Of a DNA stretch of 9,008 nucleotides, positions 1 to 6,902 are shown in pieces. The stretch's first letter is position 1. Every line of letters starts with the position of its first letter. The translations under genes were made by a program, and so were the position numbers. This DNA is from Burkholderiaceae bacterium (GTDB lineage: Bacteria > Pseudomonadota > Gammaproteobacteria > Burkholderiales > Burkholderiaceae): assembly GCA_030151165.1 (NCBI GenBank), contig JASLEM010000354.1:1-9008 (forward strand), read 5' to 3'. Below the pieces are notes generated by a model. That model saw only the letters and a program-made list of their open reading frames with translations. It had not been told where the DNA came from and ran no database searches.

Positions 1-148
1 CCCGCGGCGCGTCGACGACCAGCCACGCTGCCGCGCGCGCACCCGCGTCGCGCCCGGCCGCGCGCAGCCAGCGCGCGAGCGCGGCGACGCGGTCGGCATC
101 GTCGGGGCGGGATTCGAGCTCTTCGACGAGCAGGGCGAACAGGCGCAT
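1..148 (-). CDS. Probable ATP-dependent DNA ligase, N-terminal fragment (cut by window edge)
   Basis: Only the first 49 codons are visible. The product starts MRLFALLVEELESRPDDA and continues with a VAALARWLRA helix and an AAWLV segment. This pattern (M-x-x-F-x-x-L-x-x-EL, then VAAL-x-x-W/Y-x-R-A, then AAW) resembles the start of the bacterial ATP-dependent DNA ligases found in ligase-associated DNA damage response clusters; I recognise it from memory, without alignment. No catalytic lysine motif lies inside the window. The ATG is 34 nt downstream of the hydrolase stop on the same strand, so the two could be co-transcribed. An ATG 8 nt further upstream is out of frame. Remnants of the exonuclease that normally neighbours this ligase lie at 7625-8827, which supports the call. 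Another Ala/Arg-rich helical protein is possible. Confidence 0.5.
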   Translation of the reverse strand, partial: MRLFALLVEELESRPDDADRVAALARWLRAAGRDAGARAAAWLVVDAPR

Positions 149-182
149 GCGCGCATGATGCCCGCGCCCGCACGACGGCCGT

Positions 183-824
183 TCAGGCCGCGACGCGCCA
201 GGGGTGGCGGTCGAAGCCGCGCGTGTCACCGCTGTTGGACACCCGCGCGGGCGCGACGTGCGCCAGCGCGGCGAACGCCCAGTCGCGCGCGAGCGGGAAC
301 GGGCCGAAGCCGGACGCGACGTTGATGTGGCCGACGTCGCCCAGGTTGATCCAGTCGCTGCCCCAGCACAGCGCCCACGCGCGGGCGCTGGCGGCGCTCA
401 TCCACGGATCGGTGTCGCTCGCGACGAGCGTCGTGTCGCAGGCCACGTGCGCCTGCGGCAGCAGCGGCGCGACGCCGAAGCGCGCCGGCTCGGCGGGCGC
501 GACGAGCAGCGCGTGCGCGATGGGCAGGCGCGGATCGCGCCGCAGCGCGCGCAGCGTCGCGAGGCAGCCGAAGCTGTGCGCGACGACGACGTGCGGGCCC
601 GGGCCGGCGGCGCGCACGGTGTCGGCGACGCGGTCGCTCCAGCGCTCGAGGTCGGGCTCGCTCCACGCGTCCTGCTCGACGCGCACGGCGCCGTCGACCT
701 GCGCCTCGAGCCAGCTCTGCCAATGCTCGGCGCCGCTGCCGTGCAGGCCCGGGGCCACGATGAGGCGCGGTTCGACGGCGGGCTGGTCCGCTGCAGGGGC
801 CGGGCAGGAAGTCGATTGCGGCAT
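183..824 (-). CDS. RBBP9/YdeN-family alpha/beta hydrolase (serine hydrolase)
   Basis: A 213-residue cytoplasmic protein, about the usual size for the RBBP9/YdeN (Ser_hydrolase) family. An oxyanion-side motif APGLHGSGAEHW lies near residues 24-35. The nucleophile elbow is AHSFGC with Ser84, a His-Ser-Phe-Gly version of GxSxG. The likely acid is Asp139 (SDTDPW) and the likely base is His166 (GDVGHIN), followed by the family-typical SGFGPFP. The triad is therefore complete. The start is set at 824 because the upstream in-frame extension (to 968) has no family character and would cover the intergenic region; no strong Shine-Dalgarno is visible. The substrate is unknown. Hydrolases of this type occur near sulfonate-use genes in some Burkholderiales (recollection), and this gene shares an upstream motif with ssuE, so a role in organosulfur use is an inference. 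It precedes the ligase fragment by 34 nt. Confidence 0.88.
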   Translation of the reverse strand: MPQSTSCPAPAADQPAVEPRLIVAPGLHGSGAEHWQSWLEAQVDGAVRVEQDAWSEPDLERWSDRVADTVRAAGPGPHVVVAHSFGCLATLRALRRDPRLPIAHALLVAPAEPARFGVAPLLPQAHVACDTTLVASDTDPWMSAASARAWALCWGSDWINLGDVGHINVASGFGPFPLARDWAFAALAHVAPARVSNSGDTRGFDRHPWRVAA

Positions 825-1129
825 GGCGCCAGCGTACGACCGCGTCGGTCGCGGGCCAACTGAGAAAAGGCGATATCGATGCGCGTCGCGGAACGCCTCG
901 ATGCGCGTGGATCGCTCGGCCGTCCGGGCGTGACCTTCAGTGACGAATCTGCCAAGAATGTCACGCACCTGCTCTTCAATGCCCGGTCGATCGGTCGAAG
1001 AGACGTCAGATCCCCTCGTATTTCTTCACGCTGCGACGCCCCGCATCGTGCCAGGGCGCTTGCCGCCGCGGCAGGTCGCGCGGCACCATGCGGGCGCGGC
1101 GTCTTCCTGGGGACACCGTCCGAAAGACC
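825..1129. other. Divergent intergenic region (305 bp) between the hydrolase and orphan genes
   Basis: No convincing gene is seen here. The region must hold two divergent promoters, one for the hydrolase (minus) and one for the orphan gene (plus). It contains ATATCGAT at 873-880, an 11-bp direct repeat at 876-886 and 898-908, and a perfect 7-bp inverted repeat GCGTGAC/GTCACGC at 928-934 and 960-966. It is less GC-extreme than the flanking genes, particularly around 940-1025. No clear sigma-70 -35/-10 pair could be assigned. Short reading frames here have no recognisable product. Confidence 0.6.
873..908. promoter_or_regulatory. Candidate operator: ATATCGATNNSCGTY plus an 11-bp direct repeat spaced 22 bp
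   Basis: ATATCGAT at 873-880 is followed by GCGCGTC, matching ATATCGATNNSCGTY, which also occurs twice upstream of ssuE. Overlapping it, TCGATGCGCGT occurs at 876-886 and again, identically, at 898-908. The 22-bp spacing is about two helical turns and would place two bound units on the same face. The sites lie 49-84 bp upstream of the hydrolase start, a plausible activator position. The regulator is unknown; a LysR-type sulfur regulator such as CysB or SsuR is an inference from context. Confidence 0.45.
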
Positions 1130-1978
1130 ATGCACATGACGACGCTGACCTCGACCTCGGCCCACCCGATCTCGAACGCCTACGACCGACCCGACACCGG
1201 CGCCTCCGCGACGGCCGGCGCGTCGACGCGCGCGAAGTTCAGCCTCAACGAGGCGTCGGACTCGACGGACGCGAGCCTCACGCGCGCCAACGACGCGTCG
1301 CGCGCCGCGGCCATCGCGAAGCTCAACGCCGTCGACACCTCGATCCCCGACCCGGTGCGCATGCTCGCCATGCTGGGCGCGACCGGTGGCAGCGCCAACA
1401 ACACGAGCGGCACCACGCCGACCACGCTCGCGATCATGAGCGACATCGCGGTCGCGACCGGCAGCGGCACGCTCAGCGACGCGCAGCGCCAGCAGCTGCA
1501 GACGCAGTACGCGCAGCTCCAGGTGCAGCTCGCCACGGCCGTCAACGGCATGAGCGAATCGCAGGCGCAGGCCTTCGCCGACCACCAGCGCGACTCGGAC
1601 GCCGGCGACAACGCGCAATCGGCCGACGACCGCCGCTCCACGCTGACGCGCGACCGCGAGGTGCAGGCGCCCCAGTACGTGCAGCACGAGCCCGAGGAAC
1701 AGCTCGTCACGACCACGAAGATGGTGCAGGTCGACGAGAACACCGCGCCGCGCAAGACCCCTGTCGTGAGCGTGCGCGTGCACGAGCTGCACGTCGGCTC
1801 GGACAGCTACGAGCCCGTCGCGGTGAAGCAGACGTCGCAGACGCGCACCACGCGCCCGGCGGAGTTCGCGCAGTTCGAGCAGCAGTCGACCACGCACCGC
1901 GTCGCGGTCGCGCAGGTGACGCAGATCCGCCAGCTGTCGCAGGTCGCGCAGGTGCAGCAGCTGTCGGTCGTCGCCTGA
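1130..1978 (+). CDS. Orphan hypothetical protein, Gln/Thr/Ala-rich, with a C-terminal Q-(V/I/L)-x triplet repeat
   Basis: I do not recognise this protein. From ATG 1130 it is 282 residues long, with no Cys or Trp, no signal peptide and no membrane segment. Residues 1-60 are Ser/Thr/Ala-rich and look disordered. Residues 113-141 (from GTLSDAQRQQLQTQ) look like a Gln-rich amphipathic helix with a faint likeness to the flagellin D1 helix. Residues 142-190 are charged. Residues 196-260 alternate hydrophobic and polar residues, suggesting beta strands. Residues 262-279 are six perfect triplets QVT QIR QLS QVA QVQ QLS. Codon use is strongly G/C-ended like its neighbours, which supports real coding. 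A GAAAGA Shine-Dalgarno-like sequence lies 5-6 nt before ATG 1130; ATG 1136 and ATG 1088 are alternatives. It converges on ssuB with a 4-nt gap. Composition suggests a secreted or surface structural protein, but that is a guess. Confidence 0.72.
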   Translation: MHMTTLTSTSAHPISNAYDRPDTGASATAGASTRAKFSLNEASDSTDASLTRANDASRAAAIAKLNAVDTSIPDPVRMLAMLGATGGSANNTSGTTPTTLAIMSDIAVATGSGTLSDAQRQQLQTQYAQLQVQLATAVNGMSESQAQAFADHQRDSDAGDNAQSADDRRSTLTRDREVQAPQYVQHEPEEQLVTTTKMVQVDENTAPRKTPVVSVRVHELHVGSDSYEPVAVKQTSQTRTTRPAEFAQFEQQSTTHRVAVAQVTQIRQLSQVAQVQQLSVVA

Positions 1979-1994
1979 GCGCCTAGACCGACAG
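1961..1994. terminator. Hairpin spanning two convergent stop codons (candidate bidirectional terminator)
   Basis: CTGTCGGTC (1961-1969) pairs perfectly with GACCGACAG (1986-1994). An inner CGC (1972-1974) / GCG (1979-1981) pair closes a CTGA loop. The structure contains the stop of the orphan gene (1976-1978) and the stop of ssuB (1983-1985). No T-run follows on either strand, so it is not a classical intrinsic terminator. It may slow RNA polymerase or protect 3' ends. Confidence 0.45.
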
Positions 1995-2816
1995 GCGCCA
2001 CGACGGCGCATAGACCTCGCCGATCCCTTGCGCGGGCTGCTGCGGCGCCGCCGGCGTTGGCGCCGGCACCGGGTGCCTCAGCACGCGCGCCAGCACGCGG
2101 CCTTCGAGCTCGGCGAACGCAGGCGTGCCGTGCGCGCGCGGACGCGCGAGCGCGACCGGCTCGTCGAACGTGACGCGGCCGTCCTCGACCAGCAGCACGC
2201 GGTCGGCCAGCGCCACGGCCTCGGCGACGTCGTGCGTCACGAGCACCGCGGTGAAACGCAGCTCGCGCCACACCGATTCGATGAGCTGCTGCATCTCGAT
2301 GCGCGTCAACGCGTCGAGCGCGCCGAGCGGCTCGTCGAGCAGCAGCAGCTTCGGCCGGTGCACCAGCGCGCGCGCGAGCGCCACGCGCTGGCGCTGGCCG
2401 CCGGACAGCACCGCCGGCCACTCGTTCGCCCGGTCCGCGAGCCCCACCTGCGCCAGTGCCTGCAGCGCGCGCGCGGTCGCGTCGCCCGAATCCAGCCCCA
2501 GCTGCACGTTCTGCAGCACCGTGCGCCACGGCAGCAGCCGCGACTCCTGGAACATGATGCGGACGTCGTCGCGCGCGGCGGCCGCGCCGTCGACCTCGAG
2601 CCGCACCGAGCCCGCGCTCGGCGTCTCCAGGCCGGCGAGCAGGCGCAGCAGCGTGCTCTTGCCGCAGCCGCTGCGGCCGACGATGGCGACGAAGTCGCCA
2701 GGGGCGATGCCGAGATCGATGTCGCCCAGCACCGCGCGCTCGCCGAAGCGCTTGCCCAGCCCGTCGAGCCGCACGGCGAGGCCGGCGACGGGGGGCGTGA
2801 TCCAGTCACGTTCCAT
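1983..2816 (-). CDS. ssuB: Aliphatic sulfonate ABC transporter ATP-binding protein SsuB
   Basis: The ATPase that powers sulfonate import, working as a dimer on the cytoplasmic face of SsuC. All ABC motifs are intact from ATG 2816 (277 residues): Walker [10 protein letters not shown] (47-55), Q-loop Gln90, the LLPW stretch (94-97) common in nitrate/sulfonate/taurine ATPases, signature LSGGQRQ (137-143), Walker B LLLLDEP (157-163), D-loop LGALD, and H-loop His195. The C-terminus carries a Pro/Ala/Gln-rich linker (about 250-263) and ends [13 protein letters not shown] 12 nt upstream (2828) is an alternative start. ATG 2816 was chosen because the stretch before the GTG is CCTCCTCC-rich and offers no Shine-Dalgarno, although the one before the ATG is also weak. 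It is last in the operon, 33 nt after the ssuC stop. No SsuF-type molybdopterin-binding gene follows. Confidence 0.93.
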   Translation of the reverse strand: MERDWITPPVAGLAVRLDGLGKRFGERAVLGDIDLGIAPGDFVAIVGRSGCGKSTLLRLLAGLETPSAGSVRLEVDGAAAARDDVRIMFQESRLLPWRTVLQNVQLGLDSGDATARALQALAQVGLADRANEWPAVLSGGQRQRVALARALVHRPKLLLLDEPLGALDALTRIEMQQLIESVWRELRFTAVLVTHDVAEAVALADRVLLVEDGRVTFDEPVALARPRAHGTPAFAELEGRVLARVLRHPVPAPTPAAPQQPAQGIGEVYAPSWRLSV

Positions 2817-2849
2817 GGTTCTTGCCACTCAGGAGGAGGTTGGCGAGCC

Positions 2850-3635
2850 TCATGCGGCCGCCACGTTGCGATAGCCCGGGTGCCAGCGCAGCAGGCGCTT
2901 CTCGAGCCCGCGCGCGACGAGGTCGGCCAGCTTGCCGAGCAGCGCGTAGAGCAGCACGCCGACCAGCACGACGTCGGTCTGCAGGAACTCGCGCGCGTTC
3001 ATCGTCATGTAGCCGATGCCGGCCTGCGCGGAGATCGTCTCCGCGACGATCAGCAGCACCCACATCAGCCCGAGCGAGAAGCGCAGGCCGACGAGGATGG
3101 ACGGCAGCGCGCCCGGCAGGATCACCTCGCGGTACAGCGGCCAGCCCGAGAGGCCGTAGCTGCGCGCCATCTCGACCAGGCCGGCGTCGACCGAACGGAT
3201 ACCGTGATACGTATTGAGGTAGATCGGGAAGAACACGCCGATCGCGACCAGGAACAGCTTGGCCGACTCGTCGATGCCGAACCACAGGATCACGAGCGGG
3301 ATCAGCGCGAGCGGCGGCACGTTGCGCACCATCTGCAGCGTGGTGTCGAGCAGCGTCTCGGCGGTGCGGAACGTGCCGGTCAGCAGGCCCAGCACGAGGC
3401 CGAGGCTGCCGCCGATGGCGAGGCCGGCGAGCGCGCGGCCGGCGCTGATCGCGACGTCGTGCACCAGCTCGCCGGACTTCAGCAGGTTCCACGCCGCCGA
3501 GCCGACCGCGAGCGGCTCCGGCAGGATGCGCGACGACAGCCAGCCGGTGCGCGACGCGATCTCCCAGCCGAGGATCACCAGCAGCGGCACGATCCACGGC
3601 GTGAGGCCGCGCAGGCGGGATGCGGGATGGCTCAT
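2850..3635 (-). CDS. ssuC: Aliphatic sulfonate ABC transporter permease SsuC
   Basis: The inner-membrane permease of the sulfonate importer, presumably a homodimer. The 261-residue product matches the family's usual length and has about six hydrophobic segments (near 13-27, 65-87, 105-120, 127-141, 179-200 and 222-236). The cytoplasmic EAA loop that docks to the ATPase is present as EMARSYGLSGWPLYREVILP (about 155-174) followed by GALPSILVGLR, with the conserved Gly in place. The start at 3635 (MSHPASR) is supported by TGAGGGCGCGACG just upstream, in which GAGGG overlaps the ssuD stop and suggests translational coupling; the gap is 10 nt. In-frame extension upstream would run into ssuD. Confidence 0.93.
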   Translation of the reverse strand: MSHPASRLRGLTPWIVPLLVILGWEIASRTGWLSSRILPEPLAVGSAAWNLLKSGELVHDVAISAGRALAGLAIGGSLGLVLGLLTGTFRTAETLLDTTLQMVRNVPPLALIPLVILWFGIDESAKLFLVAIGVFFPIYLNTYHGIRSVDAGLVEMARSYGLSGWPLYREVILPGALPSILVGLRFSLGLMWVLLIVAETISAQAGIGYMTMNAREFLQTDVVLVGVLLYALLGKLADLVARGLEKRLLRWHPGYRNVAAA

Positions 3636-3645
3636 CGTCGCGCCC

Positions 3646-4830
3646 TCAGTTCGCGGCGCGCGCGAGGTCAGCCTTGGGGCGGATGTCATTCGCGACGATC
3701 TCGCCGAACGGGCCACTCAGCACGGGCCCCGACGACAGCTTCTCGCGCGTCGCCAGCGGCAGCAGCGGGAACACCAGCTCCGCGAACCGGTACGCCTCCT
3801 CCAGGTGCGGATAGCCGGACAGGATGAAGTAGTCCATGCCGAGGTCGGCGTACTCCTGGATGCGCGCGGCGACCTGCCGCGGATCGCCGACCAGCGCCGT
3901 GCCCGCGCCCCCGCGCACCAGGCCCACGCCGGCCCACAGGTTCGGCGAGACCTCGAGGCCGGCGCGCGGGTTCGCCTTGTCGAACTTGCCGCCGTGCAGC
4001 TCCGCCATGCGGCGCTGGCCGATCGAATCCATCGCGGCGAACTTCTTCTGCGCGGCGGCGACGATGTCTTCGTTGAGATGCGAGATCAGCGCGCCGGCCG
4101 CGGCCCAGGCCTCGTCCTCGGTCTCGCGCACGATGACGTGCAGGCGGATACCGAACTCGAGCCGGCGGCCCAGCTTCTCCGCGCGGCCGCCGACGTCACG
4201 CACCTTCGCGGCGACAGCCGCCGGCGGCTCGCCCCAGGTCAGGTAGGTGTCGCACTGCGCGGCGCACAGGTCGTGCGCGGGGCCGGACGAGCCGCCGAAG
4301 AACATCGGCGGATAGGGGGTCGTGATCGGCGGGTAGATCACCTTCGCCCCCTTGACGTTCAGGTGCTTGCCCTCGAAGTCGAACGCCTCGTTGCCATGGC
4401 TGCGGCGCAGCACCTCGCGCCAGATCGTGACGAACTCTTCGGACAGCTCGTAGCGCTCCTCGTGGCTCAGGTGCAGGCCGTCGCCGGCGAGCTCGTCCGG
4501 GTCGCCGCCGGTCACCAGGTTCACGAGCACGCGGCCGCCCGAGAGCCGGTCCAGCGTCGCGGCCATGCGCGCCGTCTGCACCGGCTGGATGATGCCGGGG
4601 CGCAGCGCGACGAGGAACTTCAGGCGCTTCGTGACGTCGACGAGGCTGGCCGCGACCATCCACGAGTCTTCGCACGAGCGGCCGGTCGGCAGCAGCACGC
4701 CTTCGTAGCCGAGGGTGTCGGCGGCGATCGCGACCTGCTTGAAATAGTCGAGGTCGGCCACGCGCGCACCCCTGGACGTGCCGAGGTAGCGCGAGTCGCC
4801 GTGCGTGGGGATGAACCACAGGATCTTCAT
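3646..4830 (-). CDS. ssuD: FMNH2-dependent alkanesulfonate monooxygenase SsuD
   Basis: A cytoplasmic, luciferase-like TIM-barrel enzyme that uses FMNH2 and O2 to convert alkanesulfonates to aldehyde plus sulfite. The 394-residue product matches E. coli SsuD (381 residues, recalled) almost end to end: [14 protein letters not shown] near the start, [10 protein letters not shown] with Cys53 (equivalent to E. coli Cys54), [14 protein letters not shown] (105-118), FGGSS (178-182), YLTWGEPP (196-203), RLHVIVRET with His231 (His228), [14 protein letters not shown] with Arg306 (Arg297), and the [12 protein letters not shown] block (338-349). The extra length comes from small inserts near 144-149 and 283-290. 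The start at 4830 (MKILWF) gives the family N-terminus; the in-frame extension to 4914 overlaps the upstream gene. A weak AGAAAG Shine-Dalgarno is present. It lies 25 nt after the second ssuA stop. Confidence 0.96.
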   Translation of the reverse strand: MKILWFIPTHGDSRYLGTSRGARVADLDYFKQVAIAADTLGYEGVLLPTGRSCEDSWMVAASLVDVTKRLKFLVALRPGIIQPVQTARMAATLDRLSGGRVLVNLVTGGDPDELAGDGLHLSHEERYELSEEFVTIWREVLRRSHGNEAFDFEGKHLNVKGAKVIYPPITTPYPPMFFGGSSGPAHDLCAAQCDTYLTWGEPPAAVAAKVRDVGGRAEKLGRRLEFGIRLHVIVRETEDEAWAAAGALISHLNEDIVAAAQKKFAAMDSIGQRRMAELHGGKFDKANPRAGLEVSPNLWAGVGLVRGGAGTALVGDPRQVAARIQEYADLGMDYFILSGYPHLEEAYRFAELVFPLLPLATREKLSSGPVLSGPFGEIVANDIRPKADLARAAN

Positions 4831-4855
4831 GACGGGCTTTCTGGAGAGACGGGAA

Positions 4856-5836
4856 TCAACGCGCCGCCACGGCAGCGTTGCCGTGCCACACCGCGTCGGC
4901 GACGTGTACGGCATGGGGTATCAGGCCGAGCTGCGCGAACGCGTCGGCGACGCGCTGCTGGTCGGCGATGTCGGCCGGCGCCAGGCGCGTGATCGGACCG
5001 GACGCGCGGCGCTCGAGGAAACGGATCGTCGTCGCGAGCGGCAGGCCGCTGGCGGCGGACAGGAAGTGCGCGGTCTCGGTGCGGTTGGCCTTGACCCAGG
5101 CGTCGGCCTCGCTCAGCGCGCCGAACAGCGCATCGAGCCGCGCAGGCTGCTGCGTCAGTGCGCGCGACGCGAGGTAGTAGCTGTTGTTGCTCGTCAGGCC
5201 CACGCCGGTCGACAGCACGCGGGCGCGGCCGTCGATCTCGGCCGCGGCGTAGTACGGATCCCAGATGCCCCAGGCGTCGAGCGCGCCACGCTCGAAGGCC
5301 GCGCGCGCGTCGGACGGCGTCAGGGTGACGGGCGTGATGTCCGACCACTGCAGCCCGCCCTTCTGCACGCCGCGCACGACGAGGAAGTGCGCGCTCGAGC
5401 CCTTCTGGAAGCCGACGCGCTTGCCCTTGAGGTCGGCCAGCGTGCGGATCGGCGAGTTGGCCGGCACGAGGATCGCGGAGCTGGCGGGCTTGGGCGGCTC
5501 GAGGCCGGCGTACCAGATGTCCTTGCCCGCGGCCTGCGCGAAGACGGGCGGGGTGTCGCCGGTGAAACCCAGGTCGAGGCTGCCAACGGCGAGCGCCTCG
5601 AGGATCTGCGGGCCGGCCGGGAACTCGACCCACTTCGTCGCGGTGCCGGGCAGGCGCGCCTCGATCAGCTTGCGCTCGCGCACGACCATCAGGTTGACGG
5701 AGGACTTCTGGTAGCCGATGCGCAGCTCGGGCGTGTCGGCGCGCGCGGCCAGCGACGGCAGCGCGGTCGCGGCGCCCGCGCCGATCAGCGCGAGCGCGCG
5801 GCGGCGCGTCAGCGCAAGGTCGGTGTCGTTCGACAT
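4856..5836 (-). CDS. ssuA: Sulfonate ABC transporter periplasmic binding protein, SsuA paralogue 2
   Basis: A periplasmic solute-binding protein of the SsuA/TauA/NrtA fold, delivering sulfonates to SsuBC. The 326-residue product begins [19 protein letters not shown], a probable Tat-type signal with Arg11-13, then a short Ala/Leu core and likely cleavage after Ala-Arg-Ala33. The mature part carries SsuA hallmarks: [64 protein letters not shown] and [14 protein letters not shown]. Roughly 45% identity by eye to the adjacent paralogue (5847-6866) marks an old duplication. The start at 5836 follows TGAGGGCCGTGCC, in which GAGGG overlaps the preceding stop; ATG 5890 is in frame but lies inside the upstream gene. 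Whether the ligand is an alkanesulfonate, taurine or an aromatic sulfonate cannot be read from the sequence. Confidence 0.92.
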   Translation of the reverse strand: MSNDTDLALTRRRALALIGAGAATALPSLAARADTPELRIGYQKSSVNLMVVRERKLIEARLPGTATKWVEFPAGPQILEALAVGSLDLGFTGDTPPVFAQAAGKDIWYAGLEPPKPASSAILVPANSPIRTLADLKGKRVGFQKGSSAHFLVVRGVQKGGLQWSDITPVTLTPSDARAAFERGALDAWGIWDPYYAAAEIDGRARVLSTGVGLTSNNSYYLASRALTQQPARLDALFGALSEADAWVKANRTETAHFLSAASGLPLATTIRFLERRASGPITRLAPADIADQQRVADAFAQLGLIPHAVHVADAVWHGNAAVAAR

Positions 5837-5846
5837 GGCACGGCCC

Positions 5847-6866
5847 TCACTTCGACGCCGTCGTCGACAAGCCGCTCGCCGGCAGCGCATCGACGATGCG
5901 GATCGGCTTCGGGATCAGCTTCAGGTCGTGGAAGGTGTCGGCGATCTTCTGCTGTTCGGCGGCGACCGCGGGCGTCAGCGGCACGACGCCAAAGCGGTAG
6001 CGCCGCAGGCTCGTCTCGACGACCGCGACGTCCAGCCCCTGCAGCGGCGCGATCAGCGCGGCGGCGCGCGGGATGTCCGCCTGCACGAAGCGGGCGGCGT
6101 CCTGCGTGTTGTCGAACAGCTCGCGGATCAGGTGCGGGTTGGACTGCGCGAAGCCTGTCTCGGCCAGGTAGAAGTTGAAGCCGTTGATGACGCCGACACC
6201 GTCGCCCAGCTGGCGCGCGCCGGTCTGGTGCTCGACGGCCGCGAGGAACGGATCCCAGATCGCCCAGGCGTCCACGGAGCCCTTCTCGAACGCGGCGCGC
6301 GCGTCGGCGGGCGCGAGGAAGACCGGCGTGACGTCCGAATACTTCAGGCCGTTCTTCTCGAGCGCCTTCACCAGCAGGTAGTGGACGTTCGAGCCCTTGT
6401 TCAGCGCGACGCGCCTGCCCTTCAGGTCGGCGATGGTCTTCAGCGGCGAGTCCTTCGGCACGACGACGGCCTCGGCCGCGGGCGCCGCCGGGTCGTTGCC
6501 GACGTAGACGAAGCGCGCGCCGGCCGCCTGCGCGAAGATCGGCGGCGCTTCGCCGACGAAGCCGACGTCGATCGCGCCGACGTTCAGGCCCTCGAGCAGC
6601 TGCGGGCCGGCCGGGAACTCGACCCACTTCACCGCGACGCCCTGCGGCGCGAGCCGCTTCTCGAGCGTGCCCTGCGCCTTCTGCAGCACGAACAGGCTCG
6701 CTGACTTCTGGTAGCCGATGCGCAGTTCCTTCGCCGACTCGGCGCGCGCGGCCGTCGCGGTGAATTCGAGCACGCCGCCGGCGGCGAGCGCCGCGGCGAC
6801 GGCCGTCATGCGGCGCAGCGCCTCGCGGCGCGCGGGTCGAGGGAGGTGCAGCGGCTTCTTGTTCAT
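5847..6866 (-). CDS. ssuA: Sulfonate ABC transporter periplasmic binding protein, SsuA paralogue 1
   Basis: The first of two tandem binding proteins, 339 residues. The N-terminus has paired arginines (13-14 and 18-19), a hydrophobic Ala-rich core (about 20-40) and a likely cleavage after Ala-Arg-Ala42, indicating export (Sec or Tat). The mature sequence carries [76 protein letters not shown] and DAWAIWDPFLAAVE, all typical of SsuA. In the C-terminal lobe, RRYRFGVVPL precedes a PAVAAEQQKIADTFHDLKLI segment common in this family. It starts 36 nt after the ssuE stop with a weak GAGAG Shine-Dalgarno, and its stop overlaps the Shine-Dalgarno of paralogue 2. It could be the main alkanesulfonate receptor, with the second copy serving a related ligand, but the reverse is equally possible. 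Confidence 0.93.
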   Translation of the reverse strand: MNKKPLHLPRPARREALRRMTAVAAALAAGGVLEFTATAARAESAKELRIGYQKSASLFVLQKAQGTLEKRLAPQGVAVKWVEFPAGPQLLEGLNVGAIDVGFVGEAPPIFAQAAGARFVYVGNDPAAPAAEAVVVPKDSPLKTIADLKGRRVALNKGSNVHYLLVKALEKNGLKYSDVTPVFLAPADARAAFEKGSVDAWAIWDPFLAAVEHQTGARQLGDGVGVINGFNFYLAETGFAQSNPHLIRELFDNTQDAARFVQADIPRAAALIAPLQGLDVAVVETSLRRYRFGVVPLTPAVAAEQQKIADTFHDLKLIPKPIRIVDALPASGLSTTASK

Positions 6867-6902
6867 CGATGGCTCTCGTGGGTCGTGTCGGAATCGGTCG
6901 GA

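Noticed and set aside
825..968. Longer start of the hydrolase at 968
   Set aside because: The extra 48 residues have no family likeness, and the region carries the repeats expected of a promoter.
1913..1966. CRISPR-like or simple-sequence repeat reading of the CAG-rich stretch
   Set aside because: The units are 9 nt with varied sequence, inside a reading frame and without spacers; it is a protein-level triplet repeat.
398..2011. A 537-codon minus-strand open frame over the orphan gene and intergenic region
   Set aside because: Arg/Ala/His-rich low-complexity translation typical of an antisense frame in GC-rich DNA; no motif; it conflicts with the orphan gene and the hydrolase.
2832..3217. 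Strong plus-strand Shine-Dalgarno-like AGGAGGAGG at about 2832-2840 just before an ATG at 2851
   Set aside because: It is the complement of CCTCCTCC at the end of ssuC, in the ssuC-ssuB gap; the frame it would start is an Arg/Ala-rich antisense of ssuC with no recognisable product.
2028..3827. A 599-codon plus-strand open frame antisense to ssuB and ssuC
   Set aside because: The opposite strand carries full ABC transporter motifs; this translation is a His/Arg/Gln-rich shadow.
5847..5890. Upstream ATG at 5890 as the start of the second ssuA
   Set aside because: It would overlap the end of the preceding ssuA by over 40 nt and place an Arg-rich stretch before the signal peptide; ATG 5836 has a clear GAGGG site and yields a proper signal peptide.
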